Below are positions 34,874 through 41,084 of a DNA stretch of 64,000 nt, one piece after another; positions within the stretch are counted from its first letter, which is position 1, and the number at the start of each line of letters is the position of its first letter. The DNA is taken from the NCBI GenBank assembly GCA_964424355.1, contig CAYRIO010000001.1, positions 62,001 to 126,000 of the forward strand, written 5' to 3'. This DNA comes from CAZEHS01 sp964424355. Its GTDB lineage: Bacteria; Bacillota; Clostridia; Peptostreptococcales; Acidaminobacteraceae. Below the pieces are notes generated by a model. The model saw only the letters and a list, made by a program, of their open reading frames with translations. It had not been told where the DNA came from and made no database searches. A program made the translations under genes and the position numbers.

Positions 34874-35269
34874 ATGGAACTACACCACATTTGTATCCAA
34901 ACAGACGCTTACGAAGCATCTTTGCAGTTTTACACCGAAATGCTTGGATTTGAACTGATCAAGGAAACGCCGGATTTCCATACCCGAAGCTTCAATACCT
35001 GGCTTCGGCGGGGCAGTTTTCACATTGAACTTCAAACCGCCAAGGAAGGCGATGGGCTGATTCCTTGGAATTCCCGAAATGCCGGACCCGTCCATCTGTG
35101 TTTCCGAGTGGTGGATGTGCAGCAGAGCTATGAGGAAATGAAAAGCCAAGGCGCCCGCTTCAAATTGAAGGATGGGCATTCACTCTATCAGGTGGAGGAT
35201 GGGCTGCTGTTCAAACTGATAGCGCCGGAAGGGACGGAAATTGAGTTTCGCGATACCCTGATTGCGTAA
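34874..35269 (+). CDS. VOC (glyoxalase-fold) family protein
   Basis: A 131-residue protein with two VOC beta-alpha-beta-beta-beta units. Metal-ligand candidates are His4/His5 of MELHHICIQT, Glu in FHIELQT (about 57), His in GPVHLCFRV (about 76) and Glu in EGTEIEFRD (about 123). Family members include glyoxalase I, dioxygenases and antibiotic-resistance proteins, so the substrate cannot be told. The ATG at 34874 follows CTGGAGG. It precedes the MarR gene by about 120 bases but has a separate promoter context. Confidence 0.82.
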   Translation: MELHHICIQTDAYEASLQFYTEMLGFELIKETPDFHTRSFNTWLRRGSFHIELQTAKEGDGLIPWNSRNAGPVHLCFRVVDVQQSYEEMKSQGARFKLKDGHSLYQVEDGLLFKLIAPEGTEIEFRDTLIA

Positions 35270-35320
35270 GGGCATGAATTGGTTAGAGGCTGCGTAGGAA
35301 AACATAAAGGCAATTTATAT

Positions 35321-35352
35321 AGTTGCAATAAACAACTGATGTATGGTACAAT
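35321..35352 (+). promoter_or_regulatory. MarR gene promoter with operator-like dyad
   Basis: AGTTG, 7 bases, CAACT (35321-35337) overlaps the -35 box TTGCAA (35323-35328); an 18-base spacer and TACAAT (35347-35352) follow. The overlap fits autorepression. A near copy lies before the permease gene at 36423. Confidence 0.55.
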
Positions 35353-35392
35353 CTAAATAGAAGAGGATACATCCCAACTGGAGGCGGTCTAA

Positions 35393-35860
35393 ATGAGTCT
35401 GGAAAGCCGGAATGAACTGCGAGAAAACTTGCGGGTCCTGGTAAGGCAATTGGGTCTTTTGGATAAGGCGGAGGCTGAGTGCTGTGGCGCTTCCCTCGCC
35501 CAGTGCCATGCCCTTGTGGAAATTGGCAGGGCAGGCGCCCTTTCTCTCAATGATCTGGCAGAGCTCCTGATGCTGGATAAAAGTACGATGAGCAGAACGC
35601 TGAATAATCTGGTGGAATCCGGTTTGGCTGTAAGGGAGCCGAACCTTTCAGACCGGCGATATGTTGAGATCCGTTTGACCCCGCGGGGGGCAGCGCAGTA
35701 TCGGGCCATCGACGAGACCGCATGGAACTACTATCAGCAGGTGCTGGATAAAATCCCGCCAGAGAAACAGTCGGTGATCAATGAGAGCCTGGCCATCCTG
35801 ACCCAGGCAATCCACGACGCAGAAGAGCCGGTCGTGTGCAGGTGTGAGGGGGAGGCGTGA
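35393..35860 (+). CDS. MarR-family transcriptional regulator
   Basis: A 155-residue regulator with the MarR winged helix: LNDLAELLMLDKSTMSRTLNNLVESGLAVREPNLSDRR in parts from about 48, including the wing DRRYVEIRLT. Cysteines are notable: AECCGASLAQCHA near the N-terminus and VVCRCEGEA at the C-terminus, which could bind a thiophilic metal or metalloid. It overlaps the acetyltransferase start region (GTGA). The candidate operator AGTTG-N7-CAAC occurs before this gene and before the permease. It probably controls this small resistance-like group. Confidence 0.87.
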   Translation: MSLESRNELRENLRVLVRQLGLLDKAEAECCGASLAQCHALVEIGRAGALSLNDLAELLMLDKSTMSRTLNNLVESGLAVREPNLSDRRYVEIRLTPRGAAQYRAIDETAWNYYQQVLDKIPPEKQSVINESLAILTQAIHDAEEPVVCRCEGEA

Positions 35861-35862
35861 CC

Positions 35863-36399
35863 ATGTTTATCAGAAGTGCCGTTTCAGAAGATATCCCGGC
35901 CATTTGCCGGGTTTATAACCAAGGGATTGAAGACCGGATAGCAACCCTGGAAACACGGCTGCGAACCTGTGATGAAATGACGGAATGGTTTGCCGGCCAC
36001 GGAAACAGATATGCCGTGGTTGTTGCGGATGACGGCGAAGCTGTTCAGGGATGGGCATCCATCAATCCCTTCAGTGGCCGCTGCTGTTATGATGGCGTAG
36101 GGGATCTGTCCATCTATGTGGATCGGAACTTCAGGGGAAAAGGGGTGGGGCATGCCCTGCTGGATGAACTTTGCAGAGAAGCGGTAAGGTGTGGCTTCCA
36201 TAAACTCATTCTCAGTACCTTTTCCTTCAATGAACAGGGGCAAAGGCTGTACCGCCGTCACGGTTTCAGGGAAGTGGGCACCTATGTGAACCAGGGGATT
36301 CTGGATGGCCGTTTCATCAATGTCACCATCATGGAGAAGCTGCTTCCGCCTGTCAGTCTCAGTTTTGAAGCGCCGAACTGTTCATCAGCCAGAGAATAA
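35863..36399 (+). CDS. GNAT acetyltransferase, PAT/ArsN-like
   Basis: A 178-residue GCN5-type acetyltransferase of the phosphinothricin acetyltransferase branch (IRSAVSEDIPAICRVYNQGI; GWASINPFSGR; acetyl-CoA loop DRNFRGKGVGHALL about 88-101; RLYRRHGFREVG). Close relatives called ArsN1 acetylate arsinothricin. That activity is possible here because an ArsP-like permease follows, but it is not proven. The ATG at 35863 has the better ribosome-site spacing (GGAGG 7 bases before); the GTG at 35857 is too close. It is co-transcribed with the MarR gene and ends at a hairpin. Confidence 0.85.
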   Translation: MFIRSAVSEDIPAICRVYNQGIEDRIATLETRLRTCDEMTEWFAGHGNRYAVVVADDGEAVQGWASINPFSGRCCYDGVGDLSIYVDRNFRGKGVGHALLDELCREAVRCGFHKLILSTFSFNEQGQRLYRRHGFREVGTYVNQGILDGRFINVTIMEKLLPPVSLSFEAPNCSSARE

Positions 36400-36411
36400 C
36401 TCTGGCTTTTA
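36388..36411 (+). terminator. Hairpin after the acetyltransferase gene
   Basis: GCCAGAG / CTCTGGC with a 5-base loop, then TTTTATC. The left arm lies inside the last codons of the gene. Confidence 0.7.
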
Positions 36412-36420
36412 TCAAGACGA

Positions 36421-36439
36421 ATAGTTGTACATACCAACA
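36421..36439 (+). promoter_or_regulatory. Second MarR-type operator candidate before the permease
   Basis: ATAGTTG, 7 bases, CAACA, matching the dyad at 35319-35337 with the same spacing. It lies 30 bases before the permease ATG. Confidence 0.45.
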
Positions 36440-36467
36440 GATGCAACTGACAAAAGGAGGAATACGT

Positions 36468-37535
36468 ATGTTTCAATTTATTCAGCTTATTTGCGAGGCA
36501 GTCCTGGGTTATCTGAAGGCGGATTGGCCTATTTTGCTCTTCGGGATCCTGATTGCGGTCGTCATCAATGTCTATGGGGATCCGGAGAAAATCCGAAGTT
36601 ACTTCAGCCGTAAATCAGGGCTTTCAATTCCAGCGGCTGTAGGATTTGGTTCACTGACACCGCTGTGTGCCTGCGGTACCATGGGTGTCATCATTTCCAT
36701 GTTTGTTTCCGCCTTGCCTTGGGGGCCAGTCATGGCATTCTTAGTATCTTCGCCGCTGACAAGTCCCTCAGAATTCATCTTCGAAGGCGCTTTTCTGGGA
36801 TGGAATTTCGCCGCAGGCATGCTGATTGCTTCCCTAATCATGGGGGTGGGGTCCGGATTTGGCGCGGCATGGCTTGAAAACCACACCGGTTTTTTCAATA
36901 ATCAGTTCCGGCTGCTGACAACATCGGTGCATAAGGAAAATCCTGCCGCGCCCTCTGAAATTTCAGGTTCCTGCTGCAATGAAACGCCTTCGGCACATTC
37001 ACGGCCCCTGCCGCTGCCGATGGTATCAGACCAGAGCCCTTCGCTTTGTTGTGACTCTGGTGGTGCGGCTGCCTTGGTTTCCGATGGCTTTTCGACGGAT
37101 TGGATCAGGACGTGGAAGGTGGACCGTTTTATCAAAGAATTTTGGGAACTGGGCATCCGGAAGATTCTTCTGTACTTCGTCCTGTTCATTGCAATCGGGC
37201 GAGTTGTGGAGATGCTGATCCCCGCAACCCTGATCAGTGACCTGTTCGGAAGCCAAAGCAGCGTATCCATCCCGTTGGCGGCAACCATTGGACTGCCTCT
37301 GTACCTCAACTATACGTCGGCGATGCCCCTGCTCCGCACGTTTATGGAATCGGGCGCCTCCCAGGGAGCTATCCTGGCCTTTTTGATCGCTGGAAAGGCG
37401 ACGGGTGTCCCGATTATCATGGGAATGTCCGCCTTCATACGGGGCCGAGCCTTGGCATATTATGTCCTCTTCGTCTATGTTGGGGCCATCCTCTCAGGCT
37501 ATGTCTACGAGCTGCTTCTCCGCATATTCGGGTAA
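36468..37535 (+). CDS. ArsP/DUF318-type permease with Cys-pair loop
   Basis: A 355-residue membrane protein of the DUF318/ArsP permease family, with about eight hydrophobic segments. The conserved core is GFGSLTPLCACGTMGVI (about 57-73), with the Cys pair CAC, and LTSPSEFIF. ArsP proteins export trivalent organoarsenicals. A long cytoplasmic-looking loop (about 155-220) carries two extra Cys pairs, GSCCNET and SLCCDSGG. The ATG at 36468 follows AAAGGAGG. The neighbours (MarR, ArsN-like GNAT, small ferredoxin) suggest a metalloid or thiol-reactive substrate. Substrate assignment is inference. Confidence 0.85.
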   Translation: MFQFIQLICEAVLGYLKADWPILLFGILIAVVINVYGDPEKIRSYFSRKSGLSIPAAVGFGSLTPLCACGTMGVIISMFVSALPWGPVMAFLVSSPLTSPSEFIFEGAFLGWNFAAGMLIASLIMGVGSGFGAAWLENHTGFFNNQFRLLTTSVHKENPAAPSEISGSCCNETPSAHSRPLPLPMVSDQSPSLCCDSGGAAALVSDGFSTDWIRTWKVDRFIKEFWELGIRKILLYFVLFIAIGRVVEMLIPATLISDLFGSQSSVSIPLAATIGLPLYLNYTSAMPLLRTFMESGASQGAILAFLIAGKATGVPIIMGMSAFIRGRALAYYVLFVYVGAILSGYVYELLLRIFG

Positions 37536-37622
37536 ACTGGAGTTGACCCAGCTCCGGGTGCGGGTATATCCTATGATCAGAGCAAGTCAGTTGAAGAAAT
37601 TAAAAGAACAGGGAGGATTCCC

Positions 37623-37793
37623 ATGCGGATCAAAGTAAACAGTGAAAAATGCAACGGTTGCGGAGCCTGTATTTCAGCCTGTCCGGTTGAGGCGCTGACC
37701 TTATCGGGAACGGCGAAGGTTGATAGCGGACGCTGTAACGGCTGCTGCATCTGTATGACAGTCTGTCCGGCGAAAGCGATCACAAACCGTTGA
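37623..37793 (+). CDS. Small 2[4Fe-4S] ferredoxin
   Basis: A 56-residue clostridial-type ferredoxin with two cluster motifs: CNGCGACISACPVEA and CNGCCICMTVCPAKA. The second motif has an extra Cys (CNGCC), so one Cys may be free or alter the cluster. It is short enough to be missed by length filters. The ATG follows AGGGAGG. It lies 87 bases after the permease gene, and may have its own promoter there (TTGACC at 37541 and a TATATC-like box). It is a general electron carrier, possibly tied to the permease group. Confidence 0.9.
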   Translation: MRIKVNSEKCNGCGACISACPVEALTLSGTAKVDSGRCNGCCICMTVCPAKAITNR

Positions 37794-37915
37794 GGATGAT
37801 CACTGCAAGAGCCCTGTGGCTATCTGGTCCAAAAGTCCTGAATTTCCTTTAAAAGGTTTAAAGTGGTGGTGAAGCGGGGTATAGTGAAGAGGAGAACAAT
37901 GAAGGGGGAGAAAAA

Positions 37916-38635
37916 ATGAAGAGAATAGCTGTATTTTTCCTGACAACCGCATTGGTATTCACACTGTTCACAGGGTGCTCAAAGCCGGCGCCCACAGCAC
38001 CCGAAGTGCCTGCAGCCGTACCTGCTGAAACCCCGGCAGCGTCTGAAGCCCCTGCGGCGGAAGAACTGACCGATAAGGATGGCCTCCTGAAGCTGATGGC
38101 AGGCGGGCAGGATGCCGTTAAAAAAGGCATCAGCTATGATTATGTGATGACGGCGGGGGAGCAACAGGTCATGCACTCGCATTTTTCATTCAAAGGCGAG
38201 AATGTTCGGATGGAAGGGCTGGATCCAGAGAATCCTACGCTGATGATCACAAAGGGTAAGGAACTGTTCATCATCAACCCCAATGAGAAAACCGGATTTA
38301 AAATGAGCACAGAAGCCAATGCCGGGGTGAATCCCGCCGGTGATGTGAAACCGGAAGAAAACATGGATAAGGATTCCTTGAAGATTGTCGGCAAGGAAGA
38401 TGTGAACGGCGAACCCTGCTATGTCGTGGCAACCCGGAATGTGGTTGAAGGTTACGATATGAAGATGTGGGTTCACCAGAAGTACGGAATCATGATGAAG
38501 ATGGAAGGTGCAGCCCCTGAAGGGAAGATGCTGATTGAGGTCAAGAATCTGAAGGTCGGGGATATTCAAGACTCAGAATTCGAGATTCCGGCCGACATCA
38601 AGATGATGGAGATGCCCACCGTTCCACAACAGTAA
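37916..38635 (+). CDS. LolA-like lipoprotein
   Basis: A 239-residue lipoprotein with lipobox LFTGC (Cys about 21) and a Pro/Ala/Glu linker (about 24-50). The mature domain has repeated beta-strands (SHFSFKGENVRMEG, KELFIINPNEKTGFKM, CYVVATRNVVEGYDMKMWVHQKYGI), resembling LolA/LppX-type half-barrels or outer-membrane-lipoprotein-sorting-like proteins in Firmicutes. It may bind a hydrophobic ligand at the cell surface. The ATG follows GAAGGGGGAG. A strong terminator follows directly, so it is monocistronic. Confidence 0.8.
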   Translation: MKRIAVFFLTTALVFTLFTGCSKPAPTAPEVPAAVPAETPAASEAPAAEELTDKDGLLKLMAGGQDAVKKGISYDYVMTAGEQQVMHSHFSFKGENVRMEGLDPENPTLMITKGKELFIINPNEKTGFKMSTEANAGVNPAGDVKPEENMDKDSLKIVGKEDVNGEPCYVVATRNVVEGYDMKMWVHQKYGIMMKMEGAAPEGKMLIEVKNLKVGDIQDSEFEIPADIKMMEMPTVPQQ

Positions 38636-38642
38636 AATGCGA

Positions 38643-38670
38643 AAACCGCCTCTGACAGGCGGTTTTTTTA
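38643..38670 (+). terminator. Intrinsic terminator
   Basis: AAACCGCCT / AGGCGGTTT with a 5-base loop and a run of T residues. Confidence 0.92.
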
Positions 38671-38735
38671 TGGGGATATATAGGATATGCTGGTATCTCT
38701 ATTAATTCAAAGTCTATATATGGACCTGTTTTTCT

Positions 38736-38858
38736 TTGTCTTCGCGAGGAATGAAATGACGCGGCGATCTCTCCCTTGTAACTCCCAGTTTAAAGCTATT
38801 CACAAAAGAAAAATCCAAGGGAGAGATTGCCGCGGGCCCACGACCCTCGCAAAGACAA
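38736..38858. repeat. Imperfect 123-bp palindromic repeat (MITE/REP-like)
   Basis: Outer arms TTGTCTTCGCGAGG (38736-38749) and CCTCGCAAAGACAA (38845-38858) pair with one mismatch. Inner arms 38761-38778 and 38816-38833 pair over 18 bases with one mismatch. The arm sequence (cGCGAGGAatGAAatGACGcGGCgATCTC) resembles a dispersed intergenic repeat seen in many bacteria of the form GCGAGGAGCGAAGCGACG. It has no coding capacity. Confidence 0.7.
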
Positions 38859-39191
38859 TCTTAAGTATAGTTTTAGAGTTGCCGTGTACTAGTTAAATCG
38901 GAATCCGGGAATCCTTTTCAAAGGTCGAATCTACCCCTTTGAGATGAATTGGAAGTGCATTATAAAACAAGTATAAACTTTGGAAACACAGCGGTCTATG
39001 GAAAATCCATAAAATAACAACAGGTGAATCAACTATGGAAACCGCTTACATTCAGTTGAAAAGAGTTGTGCAAAAAGTACAATTTTAGATAAATTATCAG
39101 CACAAAATTAGTCAATATGCATAAACTCTTCAGGAAAACGTTGGTAAGTGGGTCATGAATAGTTAAATCAACTTGCAAGAATATTCAGACA
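38859..39191. other. AT-rich intergenic stretch before the amtB leader
   Basis: It holds no gene. A sigma-A-like promoter TTGGTA (39141-39146), 16 bases, TTAAAT (39163-39168) would start a transcript just before the leader RNA. No sigma-54 GG/GC element was found. Confidence 0.4.
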
Positions 39192-39311
39192 GTGTTATCC
39201 TCCCAATAAGTTAGGCCGGGGGTCACCCCTCGGCAGGAGCTCCCAGTTGATCCGGATGCGCACCGGATGCTGCCGTACTTAACAAGTCCGGTCATTTAAG
39301 GAGGATAACAC
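39192..39311 (+). ncRNA. Structured leader of amtB with SD-sequestering helix
   Basis: GTGTTATCCTCC (39192-39203) is perfectly complementary over 12 bp to GGAGGATAACAC (39300-39311), which contains the ribosome site of amtB. Inside are hairpins GCCGGGGG/CCCTCGGC-type (39213-39233) and ATCCGG/CCGGAT (39250-39268), and a possible AAGT...ACTT helix. The architecture is that of a translation-controlling riboswitch or protein-binding leader. It does not match a class I can name. Confidence 0.65.
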
Positions 39312-39312
39312 G

Positions 39313-40647
39313 ATGCTGAAACGAAAAATCATGTTCCTGACGCTGATCTTATCGGGTCTGGCAACGGCGCCGGTTTGGGCCGACAGTACAACCGCCCTGA
39401 ATGCAGGGGATACTGCATTCATGTTCATTTCAACAGCCCTCGTATTTCTGATGACCCCCGGACTGGCTCTTTTTTACGGGGGAATGGTTCGGAAAAAGAA
39501 TGTCCTCAATACCATGATGAACTCATTTGTCATCATCGCACTCATCTCTTTGCAATGGGTTTTGTTCGGCTATTCCCTGGCCTTCGGCCCGGATGTCCAT
39601 GGTCTGATCGGCGCACTGAACTGGCTGGGGCTGAATGGTGTGACCGCCGATCCCAACCCGGATTATGCCGCTACCATCCCGCATTATGCCTTTGCCATGT
39701 TCCAACTCATGTTCGCTGTCATCACCCCGGCCCTCATCACCGGTGCCTTTGCTGAACGGATGAACTTCAAAGCGTTCCTGATCTTTGTACTCCTGTGGAG
39801 CACGCTGGTCTATGATCCCCTGGCACACATGGTCTGGGGCGTGGGCGGATGGCTCCGTCAGATGGGGGCTCTGGATTTTGCCGGAGGAACCGTGGTTCAC
39901 ATCAGCTCCGGTGTAGCGGGGTTGACCACCGCGCTGGTTATCGGACGCCGTAAGGGATACCGGGAAACACCGATGGTGCCCCATAATGTACCCTTTGTCC
40001 TTTTAGGAGCGGGCCTGCTCTGGTTTGGGTGGTTCGGTTTCAATCCGGGAAGCGCTCTGGCTGCCAACGGTTTAGCCTTCGCTGCTTTTGTAACCACCAA
40101 TACGGCGGCAGCCACAGCCATGCTGTCCTGGGTTGTCATCGAGCACCTGCGTCACGGCAAGGCAACCCTGATCGGAGCCGCTACCGGTGCGGTGGTAGGC
40201 CTCGTGGCAATCACCCCGGCGGCAGGGTTCGTCACTCCTATGGCGTCAATCCTGATCGGTGCGCTGGTGAGTCCCATCTGTTATTTTGGAATCGGGTTCA
40301 TCAAAACGCGAATGGGGTGGGATGATGCGCTGGACGCCTTCGGATGCCATGGTCTTGGCGGCATCTGGGGCGCGCTGGCGACGGGCCTCTTCGCAACGAA
40401 GGGTGTGAATCCCTTGGGTGCTGACGGTCTGTTCTATGGCAATCCCGCGCAACTGGGAATCCAAGCGTTCAGTGTCCTAGTGACCCTCGTTTTCACTGCT
40501 GCTCTGACCTTTGGAATCCTGAAGCTCATATCCCTGGTTGCACCGCTCCGTGTCTCTGACGAGATGGAGGAAGAGGGATTGGATGCCAGTTTCCACGGTG
40601 AGGATGCCTACCCGGACTTCTCCTTTGAAGAAGTTCCCAGTCTTTGA
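39313..40647 (+). CDS. amtB: Ammonium transporter Amt
   Basis: A 444-residue trimeric-type ammonium channel. A signal-like first helix and the ADSTTALNAGDTAF segment precede eleven hydrophobic helices. Family motifs include GLALFYGGMVRKKN, the pore twin-histidine regions (DFAGGTVVHISSG and GCHGLGGIWGALATG) and DDALDAFGCHG. The ATG at 39313 lies one base after the 12-bp helix that can mask the ribosome site. The PII gene follows after 19 bases, the classical amtB-glnK pair, in which PII plugs the channel when nitrogen is plentiful. Confidence 0.97.
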   Translation: MLKRKIMFLTLILSGLATAPVWADSTTALNAGDTAFMFISTALVFLMTPGLALFYGGMVRKKNVLNTMMNSFVIIALISLQWVLFGYSLAFGPDVHGLIGALNWLGLNGVTADPNPDYAATIPHYAFAMFQLMFAVITPALITGAFAERMNFKAFLIFVLLWSTLVYDPLAHMVWGVGGWLRQMGALDFAGGTVVHISSGVAGLTTALVIGRRKGYRETPMVPHNVPFVLLGAGLLWFGWFGFNPGSALAANGLAFAAFVTTNTAAATAMLSWVVIEHLRHGKATLIGAATGAVVGLVAITPAAGFVTPMASILIGALVSPICYFGIGFIKTRMGWDDALDAFGCHGLGGIWGALATGLFATKGVNPLGADGLFYGNPAQLGIQAFSVLVTLVFTAALTFGILKLISLVAPLRVSDEMEEEGLDASFHGEDAYPDFSFEEVPSL

Positions 40648-40666
40648 TGCCAGAAAGGAGCCGCTT

Positions 40667-41008
40667 ATGAAAAAAATTGAAGCAATTGTACGCCCGGAAA
40701 GGCTGGATAAGGTGAAGGAGGCCCTGAGCCGTTATGATGTACGGGGACTTACCCTGACACAAGTGATGGGCTGCGGGCATCAGAAGGGCCGCAAGGAGAT
40801 TTTCCGAGGTACGGAAATGACCGTGAACCTTATCCAGAAAGTGAAATTGGAAGTTGTGATTCCCGATGAAGAGCTTGAAAAGGTAATCCAAATCATCTCG
40901 GAAAGTGCACGGACCGGTGCGGTAGGAGATGGAAAGATTTTTGTACAGGATATCGCGGATGCCATCAGGATCCGAACGGGAGACCGTGGCATCAAAGCCC
41001 TCAAATAA
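40667..41008 (+). CDS. PII signalling protein (GlnK-like) lacking the uridylylation Tyr
   Basis: A 113-residue PII protein (MKKIEAIVRPERLDKVKEAL; B-loop TGAVGDGKIFV; C-loop IRTGDRG). It should bind ATP/ADP and 2-oxoglutarate and control the neighbouring Amt channel. In the T-loop (GRKEIFRGTEMTVNLIQKVK) Met stands where Tyr51 is uridylylated in proteobacterial PII, and Phe replaces Tyr46. Covalent control by a GlnD enzyme is therefore unlikely and regulation should be by ligand only. The ATG follows AAAGGAG. A terminator lies 30 bases downstream. Confidence 0.95.
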   Translation: MKKIEAIVRPERLDKVKEALSRYDVRGLTLTQVMGCGHQKGRKEIFRGTEMTVNLIQKVKLEVVIPDEELEKVIQIISESARTGAVGDGKIFVQDIADAIRIRTGDRGIKALK

Positions 41009-41037
41009 ACTGGCGATACAACCAACTGCCATATATA

Positions 41038-41076
41038 AAGAAGAAACCCGTTCGGATTCGAAGGGGTTTCTTCTTT
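41038..41076 (+). terminator. Terminator of amtB-PII (possibly bidirectional)
   Basis: AAGAAGAAACCC / GGGTTTCTTCTT stem followed by T; A residues on the other side allow use by the leftward ABC operon. Confidence 0.88.
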
Positions 41077-41084
41077 GGAGGCGG

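Noticed and set aside
39142..39192. Sigma-54 promoter before amtB
   Set aside because: No GG-N10-GC pair with the right spacing was found near TTGC at 39173. A sigma-A-like promoter is a better guess.
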